From NCBI RefSeq assembly GCF_003086355.1, contig NZ_CP031733.1, positions 372,001 through 436,000 on the forward strand: 64,000 nucleotides of DNA. The letters are read 5' to 3'. The DNA comes from Streptococcus chenjunshii (GTDB lineage Bacteria > Bacillota > Bacilli > Lactobacillales > Streptococcaceae). Below are positions 17,733 through 28,158 of this stretch, piece after piece; positions within the stretch are counted from its first letter, which is position 1, and each line of letters starts with the position of its first letter. Below the pieces are notes generated by a model that was not told the DNA's origin, ran no database searches, and saw only the letters and a program-made list of their open reading frames with translations. The translations under genes and the position numbers were made by a program.

Positions 17733-18842
17733 TTAGAAGTTTTCAGACCTTAGATCTAAAAGCAATTCTGTTTTACCGGAAGTAAGCCCAGTCACAGTCA
17801 CCCCTAAAAGCCGGATACCTGCAGAAGACTCTTCAAGACTGTTAAAAATTTCCTGTGCCTTGCCCTCAATTACCTCAAATTCAGCGGTGGGCTGTTCCAA
17901 AGTGGTGCGCTTGGTCAGTGTGGAAAAATCAGCGTAACGAACTTTGAGGACAATAATTCTGCCCACCTTTTTATTCTGTACCAGAGCATTAGCAACGCGT
18001 CTGGCATTTTTGGAAATTTCAGCCTTGATATCATTTTCCGCATACAAGAGTTTACCGTAAGTCCGTTCGCTGCCAACTGATTTCCGAATGCGATCGGGTT
18101 TTACGGGAGAATTGCTGATACCTCTTGCTTTTCGGTACAAATCATAACCAAAGCGGCCAAAGTGGTCGATCAGCGTCATTTCAGGAACTTTCAGCAGGTC
18201 CTCCCCCTTGTAAACGCCTAATTGATGCAGTTTTTTGACGGACTGCCTGCCAACTCCGTAAAATTTTTCAATTGGCAGCTGCGCTAAAAATTCCTGTGCC
18301 TGCTCTGGCATTATCAGGGTTAAACCGTGCGGTTTGTCAAAGTCAGAAGCCAGTTTAGCCAAAAATTTATTGTAAGAAACACCAGCAGAGCAGGTTAGAT
18401 GGTGTTCATCCCAAATATCCTTTTGGATCAGTCTGGCGATTTTGACGGCGGATTTTATCCCTAACTTGTTGATGGTAACATCCAGATAAGCTTCATCAAT
18501 TGAAAGCGGTTCGACTAAATCAGTATAGCGTTTAAAAATGTCTCGCAGCTGCCGTCCGATTTTTCGGTATTTACTGTAATTGCCCGAAATAAAGATAGCC
18601 TGCGGGCAGCGCTCATAAGCTTCTTTAGAAGACATAGCAGAGTGAATCCCAAATTTTCTGGCCTGATAATTGCAGGTGGAGACCACCCCGCGGCCTCCGG
18701 TCTGTCTGGGATCCGCGCCGATAATGACAGGCTTTCCCTGTAAGTCAGGATTATCCCGCTCTTCCACCGCAGCAAAAAAAGCATCCATATCAATATGGAT
18801 AATTTTTCGCGATTGGTCATTAATCAGCGGAAAAATCAGCAT
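17733..18842 (-). CDS. dinB: DNA polymerase IV, Y family
   Basis: This 369-residue translesion polymerase carries catalytic acidic residues in [19 protein letters not shown] and [12 protein letters not shown] helix-hairpin-helix follows ([17 protein letters not shown]), with the little-finger domain in the last 120 residues. It copies past damaged bases at the cost of fidelity. The start is the ATG after GGAGG; a longer frame to 18863 has no site. Lying beside pflB is the arrangement I recall for S. mutans. A family A repeat begins 14 bases upstream of the start codon. Confidence 0.94.
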   Translation of the reverse strand: MLIFPLINDQSRKIIHIDMDAFFAAVEERDNPDLQGKPVIIGADPRQTGGRGVVSTCNYQARKFGIHSAMSSKEAYERCPQAIFISGNYSKYRKIGRQLRDIFKRYTDLVEPLSIDEAYLDVTINKLGIKSAVKIARLIQKDIWDEHHLTCSAGVSYNKFLAKLASDFDKPHGLTLIMPEQAQEFLAQLPIEKFYGVGRQSVKKLHQLGVYKGEDLLKVPEMTLIDHFGRFGYDLYRKARGISNSPVKPDRIRKSVGSERTYGKLLYAENDIKAEISKNARRVANALVQNKKVGRIIVLKVRYADFSTLTKRTTLEQPTAEFEVIEGKAQEIFNSLEESSAGIRLLGVTVTGLTSGKTELLLDLRSENF

Positions 18843-18855
18843 AAATCCTCCATCA

Positions 18856-19088
18856 CGATACAAAGCCCGTATAAAAATCCGTATGAAAATGACGGTAAGC
18901 CAGACATCACCGATTTCGCAGGCAGCACCTCTATCAAGACGGCAAAGGTGTTTAAGCCGTGTTCAGTTCAAGCAAGATACAAGGGCTGTTTGGGAAACGA
19001 CTGTAAACACAAGGCCGACAGGCCCACAGATAAACAGACAAAATTTTAAATCAGGTTTCGTTTTGTTCGTATTTTAGGCCGTTATCAA
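18856..19088 (-). repeat. Dispersed repeat family A, degenerate double copy
   Basis: It begins gatacaaagcccgt directly upstream of dinB, then shows cggtaagccagacatc and gtttaagccgtgttcagttc. A second, decayed copy starts aagatacaagggctgttt. Confidence 0.7.
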
Positions 19089-19213
19089 GTGCTTTTTTAT
19101 TATTATACTCTTTCTTCCTTTTTTCTGCCCACATAAAACATTTATACTACAGTTGGACTGAAATAGGAGAACTGTAGTATAAAAGAAAATGAATAGAAAT
19201 AAGCATTTTGCTT

Positions 19214-19227
19214 TGGAAAACGTTTAC
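19214..19227 (+). promoter_or_regulatory. cre site upstream of pflB
   Basis: TGGAAAACGTTTAC is close to the CcpA cre consensus. A palindrome GTTTAC-TATATG-GTAAAC (19222-19239) overlaps it and a TATACT -10-like box follows at 19240. CcpA control of pfl is established in streptococci. Confidence 0.6.
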
Positions 19228-19294
19228 TATATGGTAAACTATACTTGTAATTGTAACAGTAGGCTTATGTTACTAGATTAAGGAGAGAAATCTT

Positions 19295-21622
19295 ATGGCA
19301 ACTGTAAAAACAAACACAGATGTTTTTGAAAAAGCTTGGGACGGTTTCAAAGGCACTGACTGGAAAGAGAAAGCTAGTGTTTCTCGCTTTGTGCAGGCGA
19401 ACTACACACCTTATGACGGAGATGAGAGCTTCTTGGCTGGTCCGACAGAACGCTCGCTCCACATCAAAAAGATTGTAGATGAAACCAAAGCAGGTTATGA
19501 AGCAGAAGGTCGTTTCCCAATGGATACCCGCCCAACATCAATTGCAGATATTGATGCTGGTTATATCGACAAGGACAATGAAGTTATTTTCGGTATTCAA
19601 AACGATGAGCTGTTCAAACTGAACTTCATGCCAAAAGGCGGTATCCGCATGGCAGAAACTGCTCTGAAAGAGCATGGCTATGAACCTGATCCAGCGGTAC
19701 ATGAAATCTTTACGAAATATGTTACAACTGTAAACGATGGTATTTTCCGTGCTTACACTTCTAACATTCGCCGTGCCCGTCACGCTCACACTGTGACAGG
19801 TTTGCCTGACGCTTATTCGCGCGGCCGTATTATCGGTGTTTATGCCCGTCTTGCTTTGTACGGTGCTGACTACCTGATGCAGGAAAAAGTCAATGACTGG
19901 AATGCTATCACTGAAATTGATGAAGAATCAATCCGTCTGCGTGAAGAAGTTAATCTGCAGTATCAGGCACTTGGCGAAGTGGTGAAACTCGGTGATTTGT
20001 ATGGTGTAGATGTACGCCGTCCTGCTTACGATACTAAAGAAGCTATCCAATGGACTAATATTGCTTTCATGGCTGTATGCCGTGTTATCAATGGTGCAGC
20101 AACATCTCTCGGACGTGTGCCGATTGTACTTGATGTCTATGCAGAACGCGACCTTGCCCGCGGAACTTATACTGAAAGTGAAATCCAAGAATTCGTTGAT
20201 GATTTCGTTATGAAACTCCGTACAGTGAAATTCGCTCGTACTAAAGCTTACGACGAACTTTATTCAGGGGACCCAACTTTCATCACAACTTCTATGGCTG
20301 GTATGGGTGCAGACGGACGCCACCGTGTCACTAAAATGGACTACCGTTTCTTGAATACGCTCGACAATATCGGCAACTCACCAGAACCAAACCTGACTGT
20401 TCTTTGGACAGACAAACTGCCTTACGCTTTCCGCCGCTACTGTATGTCAATGTCACACAAACACTCTTCTATCCAATATGAAGGTGTGACAACAATGGCT
20501 AAAGACGGTTACGGTGAAATGTCATGTATTTCATGCTGTGTATCACCGCTCGACCCAGAAAATGAAGAACAACGCCATAATATCCAGTACTTCGGTGCCC
20601 GCGTTAACGTTCTTAAAGCTCTCTTAACCGGACTCAACGGTGGTTACGATGATGTTCACAAAGACTATAAGGTCTTTGATATCGATCCTGTTACAGATGA
20701 TGTGCTTGATTTTGATACTGTTAAAGCTAACTTTGAAAAATCACTGGACTGGTTGACAGATACTTACGTAGATGCACTGAATATCATTCACTACATGACT
20801 GATAAGTACAACTATGAAGCTGTTCAAATGGCCTTCCTGCCAACACGTCAGCGTGCTAATATGGGATTTGGTATCTGCGGCTTTGCCAATACAGTTGATA
20901 CTCTGTCAGCAATTAAATACGCAACGGTTAAACCAATCCGTGATGAAGACGGCTATATCTACGACTATGAAACAACCGGCGATTATCCGCGTTGGGGTGA
21001 AGATGACCCTCGTTCAAATGAATTGGCAGAATGGCTGATTGAAGCTTACACAACTCGTCTGCGCAGCCACAAACTGTATAAAGACGCAGAAGCGACTGTC
21101 TCTCTTTTGACAATCACATCAAATGTTGCTTACTCTAAGCAAACTGGTAACTCACCGGTTCACAAAGGTGTTTACTTGAATGAAGACGGTTCAGTGAACT
21201 TGTCTAAACTTGAGTTCTTCTCACCAGGTGCTAATCCGTCTAACAAAGCTCGCGGCGGCTGGCTGCAAAACCTGAATTCTCTGGCTAGTCTGGACTTCTC
21301 ATATGCAGCAGACGGTATTTCGCTCACCACTCAAGTTTCTCCGCGTGCTCTTGGTAAAACACGTGATGAACAAGTGGATAACTTGGTCACTATTCTTGAC
21401 GGTTACTTTGAAAACGGCGGACAGCATGTTAACTTGAACGTTATGGACCTTAAAGATGTCTATGACAAGATTATGAGCGGTGAAGATGTTATTGTTCGTA
21501 TCTCCGGTTACTGTGTCAACACTAAATATTTGACTCCGGAACAAAAAACTGAACTGACGCAGCGTGTCTTCCACGAAGTGCTTTCAATGGATGATGCCGC
21601 TGAAGCTGTATCAGGAAACTAA
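19295..21622 (+). CDS. pflB: Pyruvate formate-lyase
   Basis: This 775-residue glycyl-radical enzyme converts pyruvate and CoA to acetyl-CoA and formate in anaerobic mixed-acid fermentation. The paired active-site cysteines appear in SCISCCVSP (about 414-415). The glycyl-radical loop [13 protein letters not shown] lies near the C-terminus (about residue 737). Length and ends match streptococcal PflB. Codon use is highly biased, consistent with strong expression. AAGGAG precedes the ATG. The activating enzyme gene is not adjacent. Two hairpins follow. Confidence 0.98.
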   Translation: MATVKTNTDVFEKAWDGFKGTDWKEKASVSRFVQANYTPYDGDESFLAGPTERSLHIKKIVDETKAGYEAEGRFPMDTRPTSIADIDAGYIDKDNEVIFGIQNDELFKLNFMPKGGIRMAETALKEHGYEPDPAVHEIFTKYVTTVNDGIFRAYTSNIRRARHAHTVTGLPDAYSRGRIIGVYARLALYGADYLMQEKVNDWNAITEIDEESIRLREEVNLQYQALGEVVKLGDLYGVDVRRPAYDTKEAIQWTNIAFMAVCRVINGAATSLGRVPIVLDVYAERDLARGTYTESEIQEFVDDFVMKLRTVKFARTKAYDELYSGDPTFITTSMAGMGADGRHRVTKMDYRFLNTLDNIGNSPEPNLTVLWTDKLPYAFRRYCMSMSHKHSSIQYEGVTTMAKDGYGEMSCISCCVSPLDPENEEQRHNIQYFGARVNVLKALLTGLNGGYDDVHKDYKVFDIDPVTDDVLDFDTVKANFEKSLDWLTDTYVDALNIIHYMTDKYNYEAVQMAFLPTRQRANMGFGICGFANTVDTLSAIKYATVKPIRDEDGYIYDYETTGDYPRWGEDDPRSNELAEWLIEAYTTRLRSHKLYKDAEATVSLLTITSNVAYSKQTGNSPVHKGVYLNEDGSVNLSKLEFFSPGANPSNKARGGWLQNLNSLASLDFSYAADGISLTTQVSPRALGKTRDEQVDNLVTILDGYFENGGQHVNLNVMDLKDVYDKIMSGEDVIVRISGYCVNTKYLTPEQKTELTQRVFHEVLSMDDAAEAVSGN

Positions 21623-21627
21623 AGAGT

Positions 21628-21686
21628 AAGAAGAGTGCGGGGGGAATCGCGATTTTGAAAGAATTGCTTTTCCCGCTCTTCTATCT
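21628..21686 (+). terminator. Hairpin after pflB
   Basis: Arms AGAAGAGTGCGGG and CCCGCTCTTCT are separated by about 25 bases. Only a short T-rich tail follows. Confidence 0.6.
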
Positions 21687-21754
21687 CTAAGTCGGATTCG
21701 GATAGGCGGCTGTAACTTGTACGGCAGAGGAAGAATACCATCCGCAATTCAAAT

Positions 21755-21793
21755 AAGCGAAGCTGAGATGCAGTGTCTCAGCTTCGCTTTTTG
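21755..21793 (+). terminator. Strong terminator between pflB and the acetyltransferase gene
   Basis: A perfect 14-bp stem AAGCGAAGCTGAGA/TCTCAGCTTCGCTT with a 7-base loop, followed by TTTT. Confidence 0.9.
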
Positions 21794-21865
21794 CTTGCCT
21801 GAGAAGCCTCGAAAGACAGCAACTGTGCCATTTCTGTCTGCTTGGTTTATTAGTGGAGTTTCTGT

Positions 21866-21871
21866 TATAAT
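21866..21871 (+). promoter_or_regulatory. -10 box implying a leaderless acetyltransferase mRNA
   Basis: TGTTATAAT ends six bases before the ATG at 21878, and no ribosome binding site lies between. Transcription would begin at or next to the start codon. Confidence 0.55.
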
Positions 21872-21877
21872 AAACTT

Positions 21878-22315
21878 ATGAAAATTAAACAAACCAGAGA
21901 TACTCTTTCACAAACTTATCATGACGCTGTCCGCATTCGACAGCTTGTTTTTGTACAGGGACAGGGGGTGCCGCGCAGTATTGAAATTGATAAAGATGAG
22001 GCCTATTGTTTACATTTTGTTCTTTATGACGATGCTGGTGAAGCTGCAGCTACCTGCCGTATTTTGCCCAGTGAAGACCTTGCTCAGGCAGTTTTGCAGC
22101 GTATGGCAGTGCTGCCCGCTTATCGCGGACAGAATTTGGGACAGCAACTGTTAGAACATGTTTTAAGCTTTTGTCAGCAGCAGCGTTTCCGCAAACTGTC
22201 TCTTCATGCCCAACTTACAGCAGAAGGTTTTTACAGTAAGATGGGCTTTAACACGGTCGGGAGCGTTTTTGAAGAGGCCGGGATTCGTCATATTACAATG
22301 GAAATGGCGCTGTAA
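21878..22315 (+). CDS. GNAT-family N-acetyltransferase, ElaA-like
   Basis: This 145-residue GNAT protein has the acetyl-CoA binding loop in MAVLPAYRGQNLGQQLLEHV and the family end FYSKMGFNTVG. The opening, with ARIRQLVFVQGQGVP-like sequence, is typical of ElaA-type members. The acceptor substrate is unknown. The gene appears monocistronic between two terminator-containing gaps, with a promoter whose -10 almost touches the start codon. Confidence 0.85.
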   Translation: MKIKQTRDTLSQTYHDAVRIRQLVFVQGQGVPRSIEIDKDEAYCLHFVLYDDAGEAAATCRILPSEDLAQAVLQRMAVLPAYRGQNLGQQLLEHVLSFCQQQRFRKLSLHAQLTAEGFYSKMGFNTVGSVFEEAGIRHITMEMAL

Positions 22316-22507
22316 TCAGATTTAGAAACGTCCTTAGCTTCGGAGAAACTGACTTTAGAGTTCATTTTTTAACTATTTTGCCCTGCTTTTTGTTGGTTCT
22401 AAGCTTGGTCTTTTTTTGTATAGCCAAAGACCTTTTTGAAAAGGGGTGACTTTTTTTAGAAAAAATGCTAGACTAATGAAATACTAAAAATTTTGAAGGA
22501 GAATGAC

Positions 22508-23197
22508 ATGAAAACACGAAAAGAATTGAAGGACGAAGCAAAAGCAGCTCTGTCGGGCAACTGGGGCTGGGCTGCTGCGCTTTCTATCATTCCTTATCTG
22601 CTTCTTATGCTTACATTTTTTATGATAATAAGTTTGCTTGGTCTTTTTTCTTATGCCGGCGGCAGCAATGAATCTACAGAATTGATTGGCGTTTCATTTT
22701 TTCTTATAATAGCTGTTTATATCTTGTTTTTATTGGCGTTTTTTGGGATATCCGTCAGTATTTCCTCCAGCTTTTTGGATTTGGTTCGCGGTAAGAAGGA
22801 TGAACTGATGTCTGCTGCAACCTATGGTTTTAGACAGGGGCGCTATGGCAAATTCTTTGCTAATTCTTTGATGGTAGCAATTTTCATTTATCTATGGTCG
22901 CTTCTGTTTACTATTCCCGGTCTTATTAAAACCTACAGCTATGCTTTAAGTACCTATATTGTCAAAGATGACTTAGAACAAGGCAGGCCAATGAGCGCCA
23001 CTTCAGCTATTACCAAAAGCCGTCAGCTGATGGATGGCCACAAGTGGGACCTTTTTGTTTTAGAGTTAAGCTTTTTAGGCTGGCAGATTTTAGCCTCTTT
23101 AACGCTGGGGATCGGTTATATTTGGCTAACTCCCTATATATCAGCTACCTATGCTGCTTTTTATGATGATTTGGTTCAGAATCAGCAGCCAGCCTAA
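22508..23197 (+). CDS. DUF975 family integral membrane protein
   Basis: This 229-residue protein has the DUF975 opening (TRKELKDEAKAALSGNWGWA), about five membrane helices and the family motif IKTYSYALSTYIVKD. A C-terminal segment with SRQLMDGHKWDLF is also typical. The start is the ATG after AAGGAG; an in-frame TTG at 22493 is not needed. Function in the family is unknown. Confidence 0.85.
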   Translation: MKTRKELKDEAKAALSGNWGWAAALSIIPYLLLMLTFFMIISLLGLFSYAGGSNESTELIGVSFFLIIAVYILFLLAFFGISVSISSSFLDLVRGKKDELMSAATYGFRQGRYGKFFANSLMVAIFIYLWSLLFTIPGLIKTYSYALSTYIVKDDLEQGRPMSATSAITKSRQLMDGHKWDLFVLELSFLGWQILASLTLGIGYIWLTPYISATYAAFYDDLVQNQQPA

Positions 23198-23287
23198 CCT
23201 AACCGTCAAGAGAGATAAAATGGGAACCTAGTTTTCGCTGAATGACTGACTTTGATGACCAAGTACGGTGCCACAGATATCAAACAG

Positions 23288-23321
23288 GAGTGAGGGAAAA
23301 GTAATTCTTCCTCACTCTCTA
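23288..23321 (+). terminator. Hairpin downstream of the DUF975 gene
   Basis: GAGTGAGGGAAAAG pairs with CTTCCTCACTCTC across a short loop. There is no strong T run. Confidence 0.5.
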
Positions 23322-23383
23322 GTTCTTAGGCTATGACCCGCAAGCGTAATCAAAAAAGATATTTTAAGTAAAATAGTTAATTT

Positions 23384-23417
23384 AAAAGGCTTGAGACAGT
23401 TCTGTCCCAAGCCTTTT
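23384..23417 (+). terminator. Terminator downstream of the DUF975 gene
   Basis: AAAAGGCTTGAGACA and TGTCCCAAGCCTTTTT form a near-perfect stem with a short loop and T run. Confidence 0.85.
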
Positions 23418-23434
23418 TGAGCATTAAAAAACAA

Positions 23435-23790
23435 AAATGACGGTAAGTCCGAAATCTTCGATTTCGATGACGCACCTCTGCCAAGATGACTAGAAGGGTG
23501 CGGTCGGCTGTTAAGACGACAAAGCCTTCAGACATCTACGGCTGGCGGTAAGTCCGAAATCTTCGATTTCGATGACGCCTCCCTGTCAAGGTGACTAGAA
23601 GGGTGCGGTAAAAGTTTTAACTTTTAAATCGATTCTAGCCTTTTTCAGGATGAAGTGGCTAGTGACATTTTAGTCGCTTTTTCGAAGCTTTAAAATGCCT
23701 ACTAGGCCTTGCGGGGGTGGTACAACGAACTTTTTATCCTTGACAAAAGTTCTATCCCACTCCTAAACGTCTACGGCTGAAGGCAAGTCA
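23435..23790 (-). repeat. Dispersed repeat family A in a convergent gap
   Basis: Two partial copies are joined here. ggtaagtccgaaatcttcga occurs twice, each followed by gacgc and ctagaagggtgcgg; cttttttcgaagctttaaaa-type and tgcgggggt sequence follows. This copy lies between two gene ends rather than in front of a start codon. Confidence 0.8.
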
Positions 23791-23853
23791 GGAAGGGGAA
23801 AATCTCAAAAACTTTATTTCCCTCACTTCCACAGTCTTTGCTTTTTTGAAAAA

Positions 23854-24468
23854 TTATTTTTTACCCCTTAAACGCTTGAAAGTCGCTTTTAGGCTGTCTG
23901 CGATATCGCTTCCCTGTTCTTTGAGATGTTCTAATCGTCTTTGGTTCATGACCTTTTGGACATTCTCATAAAGTTCATCCTGTATTTTTCCTGCCAGCTC
24001 AACTTCATGGGCAACAGCAAGGGCATCCCAGCGCATAATACTGGTTTTATAGGCAGATAAGTAAGTATCAAGAACAGCTTCGTCTTCTTCATGTGCCAGC
24101 AGTATCAAAGCTGTGTCACCATCCAGCAGTTTTGTTGTCACTTCTTCAATAAGATTATTATTTGAACTGTCTGCCATGCTGCCGCTGGCAGCTCCGGCCA
24201 GACTGCCAATGCCATAACCGATAATAACCCCGATAGGTCCGCTTAATATACCGACTAAACCGCCGACCAGACCGCCGATAGCTGCATAATCGCGGCTGGT
24301 GTCGTTAAAATCAATGGAATCTTTTAGAAGCACCTGATTAGCTTCTTTTTTGACGACAGCCAGCTGAGCAATTTGTGTCTTATCGTCAGGCCGTATATGT
24401 TTGAGTTCGGAGAAGGACTGATAGGCTTCGCTTTCTGTTTCAAAAATGGCCATAATAATATTTGACAT
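23854..24468 (-). CDS. DUF1269-like protein with glycine-zipper segment
   Basis: This 204-residue protein opens SNIIMAIFETESEAYQSFSEL, a DUF1269/YflT-like fold. A glycine-rich hydrophobic stretch at about 65-100 follows (IGGLVGGLVGILSGPIGVII), and it ends in a helical, charged C-terminus. It is probably a membrane-associated stress protein. The ATG at 24468 follows GGAGGAAAG; a GTG one codon earlier is possible. A family A repeat begins about 13 bases further upstream. Confidence 0.75.
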   Translation of the reverse strand: MSNIIMAIFETESEAYQSFSELKHIRPDDKTQIAQLAVVKKEANQVLLKDSIDFNDTSRDYAAIGGLVGGLVGILSGPIGVIIGYGIGSLAGAASGSMADSSNNNLIEEVTTKLLDGDTALILLAHEEDEAVLDTYLSAYKTSIMRWDALAVAHEVELAGKIQDELYENVQKVMNQRRLEHLKEQGSDIADSLKATFKRLRGKK

Positions 24469-24480
24469 CACTTTCCTCCT

Positions 24481-24740
24481 TCAATAAGATACAAAGGCCG
24501 TTAAGAAATCCGCAGGAAAATAGGGAAGGACAAGTGATGTACTGCATCGCGCTGAACTTCATCTTTTTCACTAGGATTTTAGGGCGTGTTCAATTCATCA
24601 AGATACAAAGCTCGTTTAAAAGAACAAAGCAAAAATAAGGAGACTGGACGAGGAGCAGCAAGGTTCTGGGGCAGGTATACTCACAGATCAGCCACACTCG
24701 TCATCTACTTGTGCTTCGTACATTGCGCTTTTTTGCCTAA
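24481..24740 (-). repeat. Dispersed repeat family A, two joined partial copies
   Basis: aagatacaaaggccgttaa starts just upstream of the DUF1269-like gene. gggcgtgttcaattcatc then leads into a second start, aagatacaaagctcgttt, followed by sequence related to the 171-bp tandem unit at 55653-56020. No gene is seen in 24469-24886. Confidence 0.75.
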
Positions 24741-24886
24741 CTCCCAAACTATGCTCAATTTGGGTCAATCAAATCAGTCAGGTTTTATGCAAGTCTATTA
24801 TATCATTTTCAAATTAATTTGAAAGCGTTTTTATATAGAAACCCTTTTGAAGATACGGGAACTGCTCTGCTTAAAAAGCAAAGCGG

Positions 24887-25813
24887 TCACTTAAAACTGC
24901 TTATCATGCTTTCTTTAATTTTGCGCCGTTCTTTTTTCCATAAACTGCGGGCATCGCCTTCGTAAGTGCGGTTGGTCAGGAAAATCGCTGCCTGCTGCCC
25001 ACTGCGGTTTACCATAATAAAGGGCCCCGTGTACCCTGTATGGTCAAGCCAGTCACCTTCTAAATTCCAAGCAAGTGAGCGCGGTTTTTCCAGACTGCCG
25101 TAATTATGCCAAAGTTCAGCAGCAAAGTCATCTTGCAGGTAGTGTTCTAAAAAGATTTCTAAATCTATGAGCGTTGAAAAAAGTCCAGCTGAACCGGCGT
25201 GTCTGCCTAAGATTTTTGCTTTAGGATCGTGAACCTGCCCGTCGTTGACTCCTTTTTGCGTTGGAACAGCATTTTTCACGGGGCCAAAGCTTGTTTGTTT
25301 CATTTTAAAAGGGCTAAATACTTCTTTTTGAAAAATATGCGCCAAGGATTGGCTGTAAATCTTTTCAAGCATAAAGCCCAGCAGCAGGAAGTTGATGTCA
25401 GTATATTTGAATCTCTTATCAGCCGTCAGAGCAATACGGTTGACTGCTTCTTGCAGTTCCTGAGCTTTCATTTGGTTCCGGTTAGGGATATATGGGTCAA
25501 TTCCGCTGGTATGAGTCAGAAGCTGTCGGATAGACAGAGAGGCATCATGAAAGTCCGGATAATAGGCCTGTAAAGCGTCATCCAATTTAAAGCTCCCTTT
25601 GTTCAGCAAAAAGATACAAACTGTGCCAGTACCGACGACCTTGGAGACCGAAGCTAAATCATAGATTAAGCCGGGCTTGACTGGCTTGGCTCCGTCAATT
25701 GTTCCGATATAGTATTCCTGCCAGGCTCCTTGTTGGTAAACTGCCAGACTGGCTCCATGATAGAGTCCGTCCTTGATTTGGCTGTTTATCGTTTTTAGAA
25801 ATATTTCTGTCAT
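24887..25813 (-). CDS. Serine hydrolase of the beta-lactamase / penicillin-binding fold
   Basis: This 308-residue protein of the class C beta-lactamase-like family has the nucleophile SxxK in DLASVSKVVG, the YxN motif in KRFKYTDINFLL and an HTGYTG box in place of KTG. Members include esterases and D-amino-acid peptidases; the substrate is unknown. No signal peptide is visible, so it is probably cytoplasmic. Its ATG overlaps the stop of the upstream cppA gene (ATGA), so the two are translated as one unit. A longer frame would need a TTG start at 25825. Confidence 0.85.
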   Translation of the reverse strand: MTEIFLKTINSQIKDGLYHGASLAVYQQGAWQEYYIGTIDGAKPVKPGLIYDLASVSKVVGTGTVCIFLLNKGSFKLDDALQAYYPDFHDASLSIRQLLTHTSGIDPYIPNRNQMKAQELQEAVNRIALTADKRFKYTDINFLLLGFMLEKIYSQSLAHIFQKEVFSPFKMKQTSFGPVKNAVPTQKGVNDGQVHDPKAKILGRHAGSAGLFSTLIDLEIFLEHYLQDDFAAELWHNYGSLEKPRSLAWNLEGDWLDHTGYTGPFIMVNRSGQQAAIFLTNRTYEGDARSLWKKERRKIKESMISSFK

Positions 25814-26565
25814 TTGCTGAACCAAACTTCAATCTGACTGGGGTCAGAGACAACTAATAGTTTTTCTTTTTTATCGAGATAAACCGTTTGTCCTCGGTTT
25901 TCAAGCTGCTTTTTTAACTTAGCTAAATCATAGTCTGGCCTTACTGCGATTTCCAGATATTCTATGTCCCATGTTTTACTGGGATCGATATCCAAGTCAG
26001 CCCCCTTTGCTGCTGTAAAGGCTATCTTCAAAGGGAAAGACTCGAGGAGCTGATCATGGTAAAAGGCCTGCGAAAGACTGGGGTCAGCCACGTTTAAAAT
26101 AAGCTGTTCAAAGTGAAAGGCTGTCAGTCCCTGAAAATCAGGATTTTTGTCCAAAAAAGCGGGAGGTGCGCTTTCCTTTAAATCTGCTAAAGAATCTTCA
26201 GCATGCAGCAGAAAAAGGTCTCCTTGCGGCGATAAAGCCTCGAAGGCATAACCGTTTTTGCCTTTATATATTTTGTTCGCAGCAGCACCGCCAGCCAATA
26301 AGTCAGCGATATCTGAAGCTTTTTCAGCTTTAATAACTATTTTGCCGAGCTTTTTTCTTCCTCTGACTGCACGGGTATCGGGAGCAGGTGATTCTTCAAT
26401 AATCAAAGTTTGATCCTGCTTATTCCAGGCGGAAAAAAAAGCTACTGTATTTTCTTCGCCAAGCAGCCGCAAGCCCAGTGTCTGCTGGTAAAAGGCGATA
26501 TTTTGGTCACGGTTGTCAACACGCAGGGCAATTGTCTTAAAAGTCATAGGGGTAGATAAAGTCAT
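25810..26565 (-). CDS. cppA: CppA family protein (two glyoxalase-like domains)
   Basis: This 251-residue protein has an N-terminal VOC/glyoxalase-like half (ALRVDNRDQNIAFYQQTLGL) and conserved CppA blocks IIEESPAPDTRAVRG, YKGKNGYAFEALSPQGDL and FLLHAEDSL. It ends in IEVWFSK. CppA was named as a C3-degrading proteinase of streptococci, but its fold is that of a dioxygenase/glyoxalase family and the true activity is uncertain. It is co-translated with the downstream serine hydrolase. The order cppA, hydrolase, glpF, pepX resembles what I recall of S. mutans. Confidence 0.88.
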   Translation of the reverse strand: MTLSTPMTFKTIALRVDNRDQNIAFYQQTLGLRLLGEENTVAFFSAWNKQDQTLIIEESPAPDTRAVRGRKKLGKIVIKAEKASDIADLLAGGAAANKIYKGKNGYAFEALSPQGDLFLLHAEDSLADLKESAPPAFLDKNPDFQGLTAFHFEQLILNVADPSLSQAFYHDQLLESFPLKIAFTAAKGADLDIDPSKTWDIEYLEIAVRPDYDLAKLKKQLENRGQTVYLDKKEKLLVVSDPSQIEVWFSK

Positions 26566-26826
26566 TCGGTTTTCTCACGCTCCTTTCTTTTAGTTTAGCC
26601 AATTTTAGCTTATTTGACAAGAAATTATCTGCTTTCAGAGAAAATTAAACATTTTTGGAGGTTATAGCCCATACAGTCTAAAAATTCGGAAAAGAGGAAA
26701 GCGGATGTGGGACATCGGCGCTTGCAAGTGTGGATGCTCTGTGAGCAGACACCGCCCCTCAAGCCTTTAATGGCTAAAGGGAGTACTTTTATTTTGCTAT
26801 GAGCTTTTTAAACCTTTATATTTTAA

Positions 26827-27135
26827 TGGAACTGAATACGGGCTAAGAGCTGTGCAAAAAAGGGTCTACACAACCCAGAGCTGACTGAAATATCAGCTAG
26901 ACGTAGCCGTCGGAAAGCAGCCAAAAATCCTAGCCACCCAAAATCCTTGCTTGTACTATAAATAAGATGCAGCAGCCTAGCGTTATTGCTTTGCGGGGGC
27001 GAGGCATCGAACCTTACGGCCTGAGGCTTTGTCGTCTTAACAGCCGACCGCACCCTTCTAGTCATCTTGACAGGGGTGCGTCAGCGAAATCACAGATTTC
27101 GGACTTACCGCCATTTTTCTTTTGTGTTTTTTCGG
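26827..27135 (+). repeat. Dispersed repeat family A between cppA and glpF
   Basis: It starts gaactgaatacgggctaaga and contains ctgtgcaaaaaagggtc, agcctagcgtta, tgcgggggcgaggcatcg, gccgaccgcacccttctag and ggtgcgtcagcgaaatca. It ends near ttaccgccatttttc. The preceding 26690-26826 holds weaker related sequence. It lies 60 bases from the 3' end of glpF, so it does not abut a start codon. Confidence 0.8.
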
Positions 27136-27146
27136 TTTGAGTATCA

Positions 27147-27194
27147 AAAAAGGCTGAAGAAAAATCGTGCTATCGACCTTTCTTCAGTCCAGTT
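27147..27194 (-). terminator. Terminator of glpF
   Basis: On the minus strand CTGAAGAAA pairs with TTTCTTCAG around a loop of about 14 bases, followed by CCTTTTTT. Confidence 0.85.
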
Positions 27195-27195
27195 T

Positions 27196-28041
27196 TTAGT
27201 TATAAAGCAGTTTGTAGAGGGCAACAGCTGTGATTGCTGCTAAAATTGGGGCTATGACCGGCACCCAAGCGTACCACCACTTAGAATCACCTTTGTGCTC
27301 ACCAAGAACTGATGTTGGCAGCAAAGCGTGCAGGATACGCGGTCCCAAGTCACGCGCAGGGTTGAGTCCGGGGCCTGTCGGTCCTCCAAGACTGGTTACC
27401 AGGGCCATAACCAAGAAACCGAGACCGATATGAGCAACAGCCAGACTTCCTGTTGTATAAGGAGCTACCTGATTAGCTGCTGCAGTTGCCTCATAGCCAT
27501 AATCAGTCAGCTGCGAAATCAGCTCGGCACCAAAGTAATTTTTGGTCATTGCCATTGCCCCTAAGAAAAGGACAAAAGAACCGAAAAATTCATTGATGAA
27601 GCCGTTAATCCAAGCTGCTTTGCGTGTCTTTTCTGTTCCGCCGTCAACAGCTGAAATCGTTGAAAATGATCCCAAGATAGCATTAGGATTTTCAGTCTGC
27701 AGATAATAAGGGTGATGTGTGGCTACAACAACAGCCTGACCAGCCATTGCTCCGAGGAGCTGCGCCAAGATATAAGGGGCAACGTGCTCCCAAGGGAAGT
27801 AGTCAGAAAGAGCCAGTCCCAAAGTAAACGCAGGGTTAATGTGATTGCCTGATACATTGCCAAACATAAGCGCAGGGATCATAACCCCCATACCGTACCC
27901 GATAGCAATAGTCAGCCAGCCGCTGGCATGTCCTTTTGTTCCTTTTAATTCAACATTAGCAACAGCTCCGTTCCCAAGAATAATAAGAATTGCTGTGCCT
28001 AAAAATTCTGTGATATATTTCACAGTCCATGCAACATCCAT
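27196..28041 (-). CDS. glpF: Aquaglyceroporin / glycerol uptake facilitator
   Basis: This 281-residue MIP-family channel has six membrane helices and two NPA half-helices: GNHINPAFTLGLA and GPGLNPARDLGPR. The aspartate after the second NPA is typical of glycerol-conducting members. It resembles the longer streptococcal/lactococcal facilitators with an extended third loop. No glycerol kinase gene is adjacent, so it may serve glycerol, dihydroxyacetone or water movement. GGAGG precedes the ATG. It diverges from pepX, with AT-rich promoter sequence in between. Confidence 0.93.
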   Translation of the reverse strand: MDVAWTVKYITEFLGTAILIILGNGAVANVELKGTKGHASGWLTIAIGYGMGVMIPALMFGNVSGNHINPAFTLGLALSDYFPWEHVAPYILAQLLGAMAGQAVVVATHHPYYLQTENPNAILGSFSTISAVDGGTEKTRKAAWINGFINEFFGSFVLFLGAMAMTKNYFGAELISQLTDYGYEATAAANQVAPYTTGSLAVAHIGLGFLVMALVTSLGGPTGPGLNPARDLGPRILHALLPTSVLGEHKGDSKWWYAWVPVIAPILAAITAVALYKLLYN

Positions 28042-28098
28042 TTTTTTTAATTTCCTCCAAAAAGTTATATTATTTAGACAAGTACCATTTTATCAAGT

Positions 28099-28144
28099 AT
28101 AATAAACAATGTAAAGTTATTTGAGAGAAATAAAAACGTTTACT
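28099..28144 (+). promoter_or_regulatory. pepX promoter -10 and cre-like site
   Basis: TATAAT at 28099-28104 is followed by ATAAAAACGTTTAC at 28130-28143, a cre-like sequence in the short leader of pepX. The same gap must hold the divergent glpF promoter. Confidence 0.45.
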
Positions 28145-28158
28145 TGAAGGGATTCCCT